Part shown: piece after piece, positions 33,661 through 42,099 of the stretch
How the letters are laid out: each line of letters starts with the position of its first letter
Position numbering within the stretch: the stretch's first letter is position 1
Assembly: GCF_009377235.1 (NCBI RefSeq)
Contig: NZ_VMNX01000046.1
Coordinates: 1 to 47,306 of the forward strand
DNA: 47,306 bases
Source of the DNA: Streptomyces acidicola
GTDB taxonomy: Bacteria; Actinomycetota; Actinomycetes; Streptomycetales; Streptomycetaceae
Direction: 5' to 3'
The notes under the pieces: generated by a model
Told to the model about the DNA's origin: nothing
The model's input: only the letters and a program-made list of their open reading frames with translations
The model's database searches: none
Program-made: the position numbers and the translations under genes

Positions 33661-34286
33661 GCGAGCTTGTTGTCCATCGCCTTGGCGGGGTGCACCACGA
33701 TCGCCCTGGCCCCGTCGCCCACCTTGGTGTCGTTGTTCACCGTCATCATCGCCTTGCCGTCGTCACCGGCGGTGAAGGCCAGATGGACCTCGTTGGGCGG
33801 GGTGGTCGGGCCGCCCTTCTTGAACTGGAAGTGGTCGCCCCCGTTGTCCTTCGCGCAACTCTGGGCGTGCAGATGGGACATGTACTCGGTGCCCGGTTCG
33901 AGGCCGCTGAGCATCACCGTGACGGTGGTGCCGTCGTCGTGCTGGGCCAGCCAGGCGGTGCCCTTGACGCCGTCGGAGTCCGGGGGAGCGGTGTCGAGCA
34001 CGACGAACGTGCCCTCCTTCAGGTCCGCACCCTTGATCTCGTTCGCGGGCGTGGCGTCGGGATCCCCCATGTCCATGCCCTCCATGCCGTCCATCGCCAT
34101 CTCGTCGTCCTTCCCCGAGTCCTTCTCCGAGTTCTTCTCCGAGGAGGCCTTCGAGTCACCCGCCCCCGAGTCACTCGTGTCGCCGCCACAGGCGGTGAGG
34201 GCGAAGGAACCCAGCAGCACTGCGGCGAGGGACACCGCCGTCGCCGTGGTGGAGCGGCCGGTCTGGAGCTGGTCGGACAGGGGCAC
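33645..34286 (-). CDS. Cu/Zn superoxide-dismutase-like lipoprotein with Met-rich segment
   Basis: 213 aa from GTG 34286 (GGAG upstream). The lipobox LLGSFALTACGG gives a lipid-anchored extracellular protein. A Ser/Lys/Asp spacer contains the Met/Asp-rich MAMDGMEGMDMGD, suggestive of Cu(I)/Ag(I) binding. The domain that follows (TAWLAQHDDGTTVTVMLSGLEPG, HLHAQSCAKDNGGDHFQF, IVVHPAKAMDNKLACADF) is an SOD_Cu-like beta-barrel with HxH and a Cys pair, though not all of the classic metal ligands are evident. Its position with CopC suggests copper handling or oxidative defence at the cell surface. Confidence 0.85.
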   Translation of the reverse strand: MPLSDQLQTGRSTTATAVSLAAVLLGSFALTACGGDTSDSGAGDSKASSEKNSEKDSGKDDEMAMDGMEGMDMGDPDATPANEIKGADLKEGTFVVLDTAPPDSDGVKGTAWLAQHDDGTTVTVMLSGLEPGTEYMSHLHAQSCAKDNGGDHFQFKKGGPTTPPNEVHLAFTAGDDGKAMMTVNNDTKVGDGARAIVVHPAKAMDNKLACADF

Positions 34287-34427
34287 TGGACACTCCGTGT
34301 TTCTGTGGGGCCTTGCGGACAACAGCCGTGCGGTCCACGCCCGTTGAGCCGGGGCGCGGACCGAACCGCCGTAATCAGGTTGTCGTGCGCGTGGAGTGAG
34401 AAGTTCCCGGGAAGGGGGGAGAAGTTG

Positions 34428-34838
34428 TCAGCCGGCCGGCACCCAGACGCTCTGCGGAGTGAAGGAACCGAAGTCGCCCAGACTGGAGTTGCCGGGCAGT
34501 GCGTAGGGCTGGCCGAGGCAGTCGTCGCTCTGGAACATGGCCGCATTGCTGCTGTGGGTGTTGATCGCCGAGTGTGCGCGCTGGCCCCAGCCGTGGTCCA
34601 CCAGGCTGACGCAGACGCCGCCCGAGCCGGCCGAGGCGACCGTGAACCGCTCGCCCGCGAAGCTCGTGCCGCTGTAGAGGCATAACGAGCCGCCGGAGGG
34701 GCACTCCGCGGCGCTCCTGACATCGGCCCTGACATCCGTCCTGACATCGGCCCCGGAGGAGGCGGCGGTGGCCGGACCGGCCATGAGTACGAGCGGCACC
34801 GTCAGGGCGGCGCCGAGGAACAGGGTCTGAGGGGACAT
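34428..34838 (-). CDS. Secreted I36 peptidase-inhibitor/crystallin-like protein
   Basis: 136 aa. Signal peptide LFLGAALTVPLVLMAGPATAA, then an Asp-Val-Arg repeat (ADVRTDVRADVRS). The domain CPSGGSLCLYSGTSFAGERFTV and GWGQRAHSAINTHSSNAAMF is the pattern of the peptidase inhibitor family I36 (beta/gamma-crystallin-like), with four Cys. AAGGAG lies about 12 bases before the ATG. The gene is monocistronic in appearance. Function by family only: possible extracellular protease inhibitor. Confidence 0.88.
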   Translation of the reverse strand: MSPQTLFLGAALTVPLVLMAGPATAASSGADVRTDVRADVRSAAECPSGGSLCLYSGTSFAGERFTVASAGSGGVCVSLVDHGWGQRAHSAINTHSSNAAMFQSDDCLGQPYALPGNSSLGDFGSFTPQSVWVPAG

Positions 34839-34922
34839 GGTTTGTCACAACTCCTTAGGTTGACGAGTTTCGGGCAGGAGCGGGCGCACAGCACCGCGAA
34901 GGGGTAAGCCGCACGGATCACC

Positions 34923-35699
34923 TCACTTGGTGAGGCCGTGGCTCTCCCAGAGCCGTTCGAAGCACTTGAGCTTCACGTCCTCGTCCTGGGTGCCGTGCAT
35001 GGAACCCGGCTGGTTGCGCAGGTCGCTGTGGCGGACCCGCAGCGGCCACCGTTCCGGGTAGGCGATCTTGCGCTCGCCGGAGGTGCCGACATGGCTGGCG
35101 AGGTTCTCCCACTGGTACTCGAACCCCTCGTGGCTGACGAAGGTGTCCCGGTCGAAGGCGCCGAGCCGCCGCGCGACGGGGGCGAAGCGGGCGGTGTCGT
35201 AGGCGATGAGCTGGTCCACCACCCGGTTGACGGAACGGACCCCCGGCTCGATCTCCGGCCCGACGTCCGTGAGCGGCCAGTCCCACTCCTCGTGGTCGTC
35301 CACCTTGCTGACGAGGACGACTTCCGGGTTCTGCTCGAAGATCCGCGCGGTGGCGTCCAGGACGTCGAAGGTCTCGTCCGTCTTGTAGATGAACGTGTCG
35401 TCGGTGAACGTGATCAGGTACGGGCTGGTGGTCGTGAAGTGGTTGCCGTGGAAGTTGTTCGACGGGGCGCCGGAGAAGGCGTGCCGGTGGGTGCGGCGGA
35501 ACCGCAGCTCGTCCACGCCGAGTTCGGCCAGCCGGGGCAGCAGCCGGGCGACGGCCTCGTCGGACGAGCGCTCCGCGACCAGCACCACCTCGAAGTCGTG
35601 CCGGGTGGGGTGGGTGAGGGAGCGGATCGCCAGCGGCAGTGTCTTGTCGATGAGCCGTTCGGTGTCGTGGAAGGCGCAGGCCAGGGTGAAGAACGCCAT
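34923..35699 (-). CDS. GT-A-type glycosyltransferase-like protein
   Basis: 258 aa, GGAGGT seven bases before the ATG. The fold is GT2-like: FFTLACAFHDTERLID, DFEVVLVAERSSDEAV, the segment TTSPYLITFTDDTFIYK with DD in the metal/nucleotide site, then RLGAFDRDTFVSHEGFEYQWE (acceptor/catalytic region) and RHSDLRNQPGSMHGTQDEDVK. It lacks the usual NxGxxxARN loop, so it may be an unusual sub-family or act on a nucleotide sugar in another way. It is the last gene of the galU-rapZ-yvcK operon, after a 73-bp gap with 8-9-bp repeats. Substrates unknown. Confidence 0.78.
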   Translation of the reverse strand: MAFFTLACAFHDTERLIDKTLPLAIRSLTHPTRHDFEVVLVAERSSDEAVARLLPRLAELGVDELRFRRTHRHAFSGAPSNNFHGNHFTTTSPYLITFTDDTFIYKTDETFDVLDATARIFEQNPEVVLVSKVDDHEEWDWPLTDVGPEIEPGVRSVNRVVDQLIAYDTARFAPVARRLGAFDRDTFVSHEGFEYQWENLASHVGTSGERKIAYPERWPLRVRHSDLRNQPGSMHGTQDEDVKLKCFERLWESHGLTK

Positions 35700-35722
35700 G
35701 TCGGATACCTCCGGGACGGGAA

Positions 35723-35781
35723 CTACGGAGCTACGGAGCTACGGAGCTACGGGAGTATCGGGAGTACGGGAGCTACGGGAG
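35723..35781. repeat. 8-9-bp tandem repeats (CTACGGAG)
   Basis: Three perfect CTACGGAG copies followed by diverged CTACGGGA, GTATCGGGA, GTACGGGA and GCTACGGGA units; on the minus strand this is the gap between yvcK and the following glycosyltransferase and includes the yvcK stop region. Confidence 0.85.
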
Positions 35782-36675
35782 GACCGTCGCGAGCGCGGCG
35801 GCCAGCTTGACGCTGTCGTGAGCCGTGCCGTACTGGGGATCGGAGCGGACGAGGTCGGCGCGGACGACGGGGACGCCGACGTCCCCGGTGGACAGGGGGC
35901 CGCCGTCGTGCACCAGCACCAGGTCGGGTTCGACGCCGTGGGCGCACAGCGCGTCGACGTGTGCGGCGACGTCGTATCCCTGGGTCTCGGCCACCTCGGG
36001 CTCCAGGTTGCAGACGTAGACGAGTTGGGCGCGGGTCGCGGCGAGGGCGGCGTGGAGGTCGTCGACGAGAGCGGCCGCGAGGAGGGAGGTGTAGACGGAG
36101 CCGGGACCCAGCACCACCTGGTCCGCGTCGTGAATCGTCCGGGCGAGGCCGTCGGGTGGTTTGACTCCGGGAGGGCTGAGCTCGACGCGGCGGATGCCGG
36201 CCGTCTTCGATATGGCGTACTGCCCGGTTATCCGGGTGCCGTTCGATGTGACGGCGCTCAGGTCGACCGGTTCGACCGTCGCCGGGACCACCTGGCCCTG
36301 TTCCGGGTCCAGGCCCAGCAGGGCCGCGGTGCGGACGGTGGCGGCCAGGAAGTCGCCCGTGACCGCGGTGAGCCCGGCCAGCAGCAGGTTGCCGAGGGCG
36401 TGGCCCTCCACGTCGGTGCCGCTGAAGCGGTACTCCAGTGCCTGGCCCAGCGGTTCGTCCTCGGCGCCCGCAAGCGCGGTCAGACAACGGCGCAGATCGC
36501 CGGGGGCGGGGATGCTGAGCGCGCTGCGCAGCCGTCCGGTGGAGCCGCTGTCGTCGGCGGTGGCGACGATGGCGGTGGTGTGGGAGGCGTACCGGCGGGC
36601 GGCCCGGAGCGTGGCGGTGAGGCCGCGCCCGCCGCCCATGGCCACGACACGGGGACGGTGTTCCCGGGCGCTCAC
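35773..36675 (-). CDS. yvcK: YvcK-family (UDP-GlcNAc-binding gluconeogenesis factor) protein
   Basis: 300 aa from GTG 36675 overlapping the RapZ stop (GTGA). The glycine-rich nucleotide loop VVAMGGGRGLTATLRAAR (11-28), then ATADDSGSTGRLR, PAPGDLRRCLTALA, HALGNLLLAGL, VLGPGSVYTSLLAAAL and VYVCNLEPEVAETQGY follow the YvcK/CofD-like superfamily order. The usual core has GGGHGL; here the His is Arg. YvcK proteins bind UDP-GlcNAc and affect cell-wall precursor flow. The canonical actinobacterial copy sits between rapZ and whiA; here whiA is absent and the gene is inside a glycan-related operon. Confidence 0.92.
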   Translation of the reverse strand: MSAREHRPRVVAMGGGRGLTATLRAARRYASHTTAIVATADDSGSTGRLRSALSIPAPGDLRRCLTALAGAEDEPLGQALEYRFSGTDVEGHALGNLLLAGLTAVTGDFLAATVRTAALLGLDPEQGQVVPATVEPVDLSAVTSNGTRITGQYAISKTAGIRRVELSPPGVKPPDGLARTIHDADQVVLGPGSVYTSLLAAALVDDLHAALAATRAQLVYVCNLEPEVAETQGYDVAAHVDALCAHGVEPDLVLVHDGGPLSTGDVGVPVVRADLVRSDPQYGTAHDSVKLAAALATVLP

Positions 36676-37550
36676 TTGTGGACATCCCGGTGGAGGACGC
36701 CCGGGGTGACGCCCAGCGGGCGCAGGACGACGGCCAGTTGCTCGGCCATGGCCACCGAGCGGTGCTGACCGCCGGTGCATCCGAGGGCGACGGTCAGGTA
36801 CGCCCTGCCCTCGTCGATGTAGGCGGGCAGCAGCCGGCCGAGCATTCGTTCGGCGTCCTGGAGGAACGACTGGGCGGTGCTCTGGGCGAGGACGTACTCA
36901 CTGACCGGCGGGTGGAGCCCGGTCAGCGGGCGCAGTTCCTCGACGTAGTGCGGGTTGGGCAGGAACCGGCAGTCGAAGACGATGTCGGCGTCCAGCGGCA
37001 GGCCGTGCTTGTAGCCGAAGGAGAGCACGGTCATCTGCACGCCCTGGCCGCTCCCCGCGTCCGCGAAGAGTGTGCCGAGCCTGCGCCGCAGCTCATGGAC
37101 GTTCAGCGCGCTGGTGTCGAGCACCATGTCGGCCTCGTTGCGCACCGGAGCGAGCAGTTGGCGCTCCTGGTCGATGGCGGAGACCAGGTGCTGTTCGTCG
37201 CCGTCGGCCAGGGGGTGGCGGCGACGGGTGTGGTCGAAGCGCCGTACGAGGACGTCGGTGGCCGCTTCCAGGAACAGCACGCGCACCCTGGCCCCGGACG
37301 ACCGCAGCCAGGCCAGCATGGGCAGTACCTCGTCCTGGTGGTGCCCGGTGCCGACGGCCAGGGCCACCCGGGTGAAGGACGACTTCGGGGCCTGGGCCAG
37401 TTCGACCACCTTGGGCACCAGCTTGGGCGGCAGGTTGTCGATGGCGAACCAGCCGAGGTCTTCCAGGTGGTCGGCGGCGAGGCTCCGTCCGGCCCCGGAC
37501 AGGCCGGTGATGACGACGACCTCGCTCTGGAATCCGGGAGAGGGCGGCAT
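36672..37550 (-). CDS. rapZ: RapZ-family RNase adapter / nucleotide-binding protein
   Basis: 292 aa. Walker A GLSGAGRS at 16-23 has Arg where Lys is usual, a variant also known in actinobacteria. LEDLGWFAIDNLPP, VLFLEAATDVLVRRFDHTRRRHPL and TALNVHEL-like segments follow. The C-terminal RapZ domain has FGYKHGLPLDADIVFDCRFLPNPHY, LRPLTG and CTGGQHRSVAMAEQL. RapZ binds glucosamine-6-phosphate and controls glmS through RNase E in E. coli; in actinobacteria its role is less clear. It overlaps YvcK and follows a GT2 gene by 2 bp. This is probably a second, cluster-specific copy, since no whiA or uvrC is nearby. Confidence 0.93.
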   Translation of the reverse strand: MPPSPGFQSEVVVITGLSGAGRSLAADHLEDLGWFAIDNLPPKLVPKVVELAQAPKSSFTRVALAVGTGHHQDEVLPMLAWLRSSGARVRVLFLEAATDVLVRRFDHTRRRHPLADGDEQHLVSAIDQERQLLAPVRNEADMVLDTSALNVHELRRRLGTLFADAGSGQGVQMTVLSFGYKHGLPLDADIVFDCRFLPNPHYVEELRPLTGLHPPVSEYVLAQSTAQSFLQDAERMLGRLLPAYIDEGRAYLTVALGCTGGQHRSVAMAEQLAVVLRPLGVTPGVLHRDVHK

Positions 37551-37552
37551 CG

Positions 37553-38827
37553 TCAGCTCCCGGAGGCGGGTTCGGCGGAGGCTTTGGCGGCGGGTTCGGA
37601 GGGTTCGACGGATGCGGCGGATTCCACGGTGGCCTCGGTGGCCTCGGTGGCGAAGCGGTCCAGTTGGCCGATGGGCCCCTCGGGGCGCCAGCTCAGCGGC
37701 GGGATGTGGGCGTTGACGAGTTCGCCGTCGTCCCTGAGGAGGGACGCCGGGGGGTGCTGCATGTGCAGCATCCAGTCGTCGTGGTTGAAGAAGGGTGCGG
37801 CGACGTCGAAGCGGTAGACGAAGTCGTTGTCCTCGCCGCCCCACCCCTCGTACCGCTCGTCCATGCCGCCGATGCGGTGGAAGGTCCCGGTGCGCACCCA
37901 CAGGCAGCAGCCCGGCGGGCGGCGCAACTGGAAGGCGCGAAGCCCGTCGGCGCCGGCCTCGGCGCTCCCGCGCTGGAGCCGCTCGCGGATGGCCCAGGCG
38001 GTGGTGGGGCCGTCCAGGCAGCTCATCTTCCGGTACGTCATATGGCCGCCGACGCCGGGGGAGCGGAAGCGTTCGGCGTTGCGGGCGACGAAGTCCCGGT
38101 CGGCGAGGACGTCGGCGTCGAGGATGCACAGCACCTCGTTGCGGCCCGGAGTGTTGACCACGCCCGCGTTGACCGCCCAGGACTTGTTGAACATCCCGGC
38201 CTTGGGGGCGAACAGGTAGTGGTCGGCGAAGGGTGTGATCGCCTCGCGCCGGCGCGGGGAGTCGTCGGACTCGACGACGGTGACCTGGTAGCGGTCGCGG
38301 GGGAAGGACTGGTCGCGCAGGGCGAGCAGACAGGCCAGCAGGTTGCGCAGCCGGGCGCCGCCGGTGTCGCGGTCCCGGAACGGTACGACGATCAGCACCT
38401 CGGGGTCCGCTCCGGGGGGCAGCGCGGGCCCGGGCGGGAGGGCGCGCAGTTCCTCCACGGAGACCGGCTCGGCATCGCGGGTGTGCCGCCCGCCGAGGTG
38501 GAAGCCGATGCGGGAGTTGCACTCCGCCTCCCACGCGGCGTCGAACAGGGGAGCGGTGGAGGGCAGGTCGGCCTGGTCGAGGAGGGCGGTGCGCAACCGG
38601 TGGTAGTGGTCAGGGGTGGCCGGGTCCTCGGCGAGGCGTTCGCCCAGCGTACGGATCTCGGCGTTCTCGGCCTTCTTGACCGCGGCGACGACGGCTTCGG
38701 TCCACGGGCGGGCCATCTCCCAGTAGAAGAGGCCGGAGCGGCGGGCGTCGGGGTCGGAGACGACCACGACGCTGTCGACGACGGCGGTCGCCAGGACCTC
38801 CGGGTCGCTGGGACGGAGCTGAGCCAC
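37553..38827 (-). CDS. GT2/GT27-like glycosyltransferase with N-terminal helical domain
   Basis: 424 aa from GTG 38827 (AAAGGAACG upstream). The first 130 residues are a helical region unlike standard GT2 enzymes (ARRSGLFYWEMARPW, YHRLRTALLDQADLP). The GT-A domain follows: VLIVVPFRDRDTGG, NKSWAVNAGVVNTPG and ILDADVLADRD (DxD). The Glyco_transf_7C-like GGMDERYEGWGGEDNDFVYRF matches galactosyl/GalNAc-transferase-type C-termini. The tail is a low-complexity Ala/Glu/Ser run (ATEATEATVESAAS) from near-repeated DNA. It is the middle of the galU operon and likely transfers a UDP-sugar; the acceptor is unknown. Confidence 0.9.
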   Translation of the reverse strand: MAQLRPSDPEVLATAVVDSVVVVSDPDARRSGLFYWEMARPWTEAVVAAVKKAENAEIRTLGERLAEDPATPDHYHRLRTALLDQADLPSTAPLFDAAWEAECNSRIGFHLGGRHTRDAEPVSVEELRALPPGPALPPGADPEVLIVVPFRDRDTGGARLRNLLACLLALRDQSFPRDRYQVTVVESDDSPRRREAITPFADHYLFAPKAGMFNKSWAVNAGVVNTPGRNEVLCILDADVLADRDFVARNAERFRSPGVGGHMTYRKMSCLDGPTTAWAIRERLQRGSAEAGADGLRAFQLRRPPGCCLWVRTGTFHRIGGMDERYEGWGGEDNDFVYRFDVAAPFFNHDDWMLHMQHPPASLLRDDGELVNAHIPPLSWRPEGPIGQLDRFATEATEATVESAASVEPSEPAAKASAEPASGS

Positions 38828-38849
38828 AGGCGTTCCTTTCGGGTGGCGA

Positions 38850-40106
38850 TCAGGGGAGCGGGTCGGCGGCACGGGCAGGCGGCGGACCGGTGGCTGCCCG
38901 GGGCCCCGAGGTGGCGAAGTGCAGAAGGACCGCGGCACCCAGCGCGAGCACGCTCACCACGCCGAGCGCCGCGGGCAGGCCGGTGAGCTCCGCGAGGAAG
39001 CCGATGAGCGGAGGCCCGGCCAGGAATCCGGTGCCGGCGATGCTGGACACGACGGTGATGGCCGGGCCTGTGGCCGGTCCGCCCATCCGTCCGGCCATGG
39101 AGAAGACCGCGGGCACCACGACGGACAGTCCCGTCCCCAGCGCCGCGAACCCGCAGACGGCCGCGGCCGGATGCCCGGCCAGCAGACCGGCGGCGAACCC
39201 GCAGCCCGCGAACGTCACCGCCCACGTCACCACCCGTACGTCGCCCCAGCGGCCCAGGAACCGGTCGCCGAGGAGGCGCCCGGCCGCCATGGCGACGGAG
39301 TAGGCGGAGTAGCCCACGGCGGCGAACTCGGCGCTGGTGCCGAGGTCGTCGCGCAGGTAGATGGCGCCCCAGTCGCCGACGGCACCCTCTCCGGCCATAC
39401 CGCACAGGCCGACGAAGCCCAGCAGCACCAGCGGCAGCCTGCGCTCGGCGGGCAGCCTGGCCCAGCCGCCTTCGGCAGCCCTCGGAGCGACATCGCTGCT
39501 CGCGGGCAGCAGCCAGGGCGACACGGCGAGGGCGGCGCCGCCCAGCACCGCGGCGACGAGAGCGAAGTGCACCAGCGGGGACAGCCCACGGGCCTCGGCA
39601 GCCCCGCCGGTCAGCGCGCCGAGCAGCCCGCCGATGCTGTACACCCCGTGCAGGGAGGACAGCACGGGACGGCCCATACGGTCCTGTACGGCGACGCCGT
39701 GGGCGTTCATCGCCACATCCACGATGCCCATCGCCGCGCCGAAGCCGATGAGGGCGAGCCCGAGGGTGACGATGTTCCCGGCGAGCGCAGGGAGCATCAG
39801 GGCCAGACAGCTCAGCGTGATGCCGAGCACGGTGATGGGGCGGCTCCCGTACCGGGCGACGAGCTGGCCGGAGATCTGCTTGGACAGCAGGGCGCCGACC
39901 GCGATGCCGAGCAGCGCCAGCCCGAGCGGGCCGGTGCCCGCGTCGACGTGGTCCTTGACGGCGGGGATGCGCAGCACCCAGTTGCCGAACAGGGCCCCGT
40001 TGACGAAGAACACCACGCTGAGGGCGATCCGTGCCCGCTGCGGCCCCGCGGTCCCCGACAGCCGGGGCGCCGGTCCCCCGGCAGGGGTGGCCGGCCCCTC
40101 CCTCAC
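38850..40106 (-). CDS. MFS transporter
   Basis: 418 aa from GTG 40106 overlapping the TPP-enzyme stop (GTGA). About twelve hydrophobic helices are seen. The loops include GQLVARYGSRPITVL (motif A-like), MGIVDVAMNAHGVAVQDRMGRPVLSS, VYSIGGLLGALTGG and LLGDRFLGRWGDVRVV. The pattern resembles the YbjJ/fucose-permease-like MFS group (inner-membrane sugar or drug exporters). In this operon it is the likely exporter of the pathway product or uptake route of a precursor. Confidence 0.9.
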   Translation of the reverse strand: MREGPATPAGGPAPRLSGTAGPQRARIALSVVFFVNGALFGNWVLRIPAVKDHVDAGTGPLGLALLGIAVGALLSKQISGQLVARYGSRPITVLGITLSCLALMLPALAGNIVTLGLALIGFGAAMGIVDVAMNAHGVAVQDRMGRPVLSSLHGVYSIGGLLGALTGGAAEARGLSPLVHFALVAAVLGGAALAVSPWLLPASSDVAPRAAEGGWARLPAERRLPLVLLGFVGLCGMAGEGAVGDWGAIYLRDDLGTSAEFAAVGYSAYSVAMAAGRLLGDRFLGRWGDVRVVTWAVTFAGCGFAAGLLAGHPAAAVCGFAALGTGLSVVVPAVFSMAGRMGGPATGPAITVVSSIAGTGFLAGPPLIGFLAELTGLPAALGVVSVLALGAAVLLHFATSGPRAATGPPPARAADPLP

Positions 40107-42094
40107 GCCACGCTCTCCTGCTCCACCGCCACGCTCCCCTGCTCCGCCGAGGCGTTCTCCCGCTCCGCCGGCGTGGCCTCCTCGAAGCCCTGGGTGATCC
40201 AGATGCCCTTCCACACGTCGGGATCCGACGGCAGGACGATCTCGACGAGGCTGGGTCCCGGTACGGCGGCACTCTTCTCCAGCACGGTCGCCAGGAGGGA
40301 CACCGCCGCCTGCACGGCCGCGGGCGAGCCGCCGAGGGGGACGACCACCTGCTGGGCGGGCACTCCGAGGGCCTCGGCGACCTGGTGGTACGCCATGTGT
40401 CCGACGTTCGCGAGATACGAACGGTCCGAGGTGCCGTACGAGGCGTCGGCCTGCTTGTTCAGCGAGACGGACTCCCCGTTGTTGCAGACGACGAACAGCA
40501 CCTGGGCCTGGTCCTGCACGGCGGCCACCAGCCCCTGGAAGGAGTTGGTGAAGGCCTGGTCGCCCAGCGTGCACATCACCCGGGCGTCCTTGTCCCCGAG
40601 GGCCAGGCCCGTCGCGTACGCCAGCCCGCCGCCGACGAACGCCCCGTGGTCGCCGAAGACCCGCAGCCCCTGCGGGAAGTCGTCGTAGTGCTCGGAGAGC
40701 AGCCCGCCGAACATCTGGCTGTCGTCGACGAGTGCGGGCCGTTCCCAGGAGGCGAGGGTCGAGGCGAGCGCGCGGGCCACGGCGCGGCGTCCGTCCTGGA
40801 CCTCGCCGGTGGCCTGCTCGGGGCTCACCATGTGCTCGGCGAGGGCCTGCGCCGGGAACCAGGGCGCGGGCGCCGGCTCCCCGGCGGCGCTCAGCCGGTC
40901 GGCCAACTCCGTCAGGATCAGGGCCGGTTCGCCGACGGCCAGTGGCTCGTCGTCGCGCAGGTACTCGTTCTTGAGGACCTTGGCGGAGTCGGTGTTGACC
41001 GCCGCCTTCCGGCAGTCGGGCAGGGGGCCGACGACTCGTTCGTAGATGTTGCGGTCCTCCACCGTCACCAGGAGGTCGCACTCGGCGAGCAGGGCGCGGT
41101 GTGCCGCGCTGAAGGGGTTGAGCCAGCCGGCGAAGTTCGTGACCTCCTCGCTGCGCAACCGCTCGAAGAGCATCGGGCCCCGCCGGTACCGCACCTGAAG
41201 CACCGCCGCGCCGGTCATGGTGCTCAGCCGGTCGAGCGCGGGGCGTGTCCCCGGGTGGTGCAGCGCGTAGTCGTCGAGGAGGAACAGCGGGCGCCGGGCC
41301 TGCCGCAGCTCGCTCAGCAGCGCTTCCAGCGCGGGCTGCCTGAGATCGGTGGCCGGTGCGGCGGGCGGGGTCGTGAGCAGCGCGTCGAGCGGTATCCAGC
41401 GGCTTTCGGCGACATCCTGGGGGATACCGAAGAGTGCCGGCCGGTACGGCGGTGTGGTGCAGAAGGCCAGGCTCGCCCGGAGCCGGTCCACGAACCGCTC
41501 GGCCGACGCCCGGCGTTCGCCGGGACGCTTGGGCACGGGCGGGGCCTGCCACGACCAGTCGGCGAACGTGCCGATGCCGTGGATCAGGCCGTGTTCGCCG
41601 TGCGGCGGCAGGAAGCGGACGGAGCCGCTGGAGGGAAGGCCGACGAGGAACAGGGCCCCCACCTCGTTGCGCCGGGCGTCGGCCACGGCTCCGGTGGCGT
41701 TGGTGAGCCCGCGTGCGCCGTGCAGCAGGGCAGCGCCCCGGCCCGGTTGTGTCAGGGAGGCGCCCGCGGCCATGAAGGCGGACTCCTTGTCACCGCGTCC
41801 GTTGGACAGCTGGACGCCTTCGGTGCGGTGCAGCGCGTCGCAGAGCGCCAGTTCGGAGGTTCCGGCGTAGACGAAGACGTTGTGGACGCCGGCGTGGGCG
41901 AGCAGTGCGGCCACGGCCTCCGCGCCGGTCAGCAGCGGTAACCGCTCGGGGTCCGCGTCGCCGGCCTGCGGCCTGAGAGCCTCTACGGTCCGGTCGTCCC
42001 CGGCGAGCACGAGCCGGGCCAGGGCGAGTGCGTCGCTCTCGTCGCCGTGGGAGGAGTCGGGGAACGGGGTCTCTTGGAGGGAGCCAGAGGGCAT
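40103..42094 (-). CDS. Thiamine pyrophosphate-dependent enzyme (acetolactate synthase/decarboxylase-like)
   Basis: 663 aa; ATG 42094 follows AAGGTG and is 5 bp after galU. The Pyr-domain TGAEAVAALLAHAGVHNVFVYAG and SNGRGDKESAFMAAGASL include the TPP-activating Glu104. A central domain follows. The PP-domain TPP/metal motif is GDQAFTNS (511-518) to CNNG (537-540), 25 residues apart, fitting GDG-x~25-NN with Gln for Gly. The tail has short repeats (EQGSVAVEQESVA). Such enzymes decarboxylate 2-keto acids and may ligate the product; no partner keto-acid gene is visible. It could make a keto or hydroxy-acyl building block for the operon's product. Confidence 0.92.
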   Translation of the reverse strand: MPSGSLQETPFPDSSHGDESDALALARLVLAGDDRTVEALRPQAGDADPERLPLLTGAEAVAALLAHAGVHNVFVYAGTSELALCDALHRTEGVQLSNGRGDKESAFMAAGASLTQPGRGAALLHGARGLTNATGAVADARRNEVGALFLVGLPSSGSVRFLPPHGEHGLIHGIGTFADWSWQAPPVPKRPGERRASAERFVDRLRASLAFCTTPPYRPALFGIPQDVAESRWIPLDALLTTPPAAPATDLRQPALEALLSELRQARRPLFLLDDYALHHPGTRPALDRLSTMTGAAVLQVRYRRGPMLFERLRSEEVTNFAGWLNPFSAAHRALLAECDLLVTVEDRNIYERVVGPLPDCRKAAVNTDSAKVLKNEYLRDDEPLAVGEPALILTELADRLSAAGEPAPAPWFPAQALAEHMVSPEQATGEVQDGRRAVARALASTLASWERPALVDDSQMFGGLLSEHYDDFPQGLRVFGDHGAFVGGGLAYATGLALGDKDARVMCTLGDQAFTNSFQGLVAAVQDQAQVLFVVCNNGESVSLNKQADASYGTSDRSYLANVGHMAYHQVAEALGVPAQQVVVPLGGSPAAVQAAVSLLATVLEKSAAVPGPSLVEIVLPSDPDVWKGIWITQGFEEATPAERENASAEQGSVAVEQESVA

Positions 42095-42099
42095 TGAGT

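Noticed and set aside
38850..41552. Minus-strand open frame of 900 codons covering the MFS gene and beyond
   Set aside because: Only the last part (to 40106) is the MFS protein; the upstream extension is a shadow of the TPP gene, and GTG 40106 overlapping its stop is the better start.
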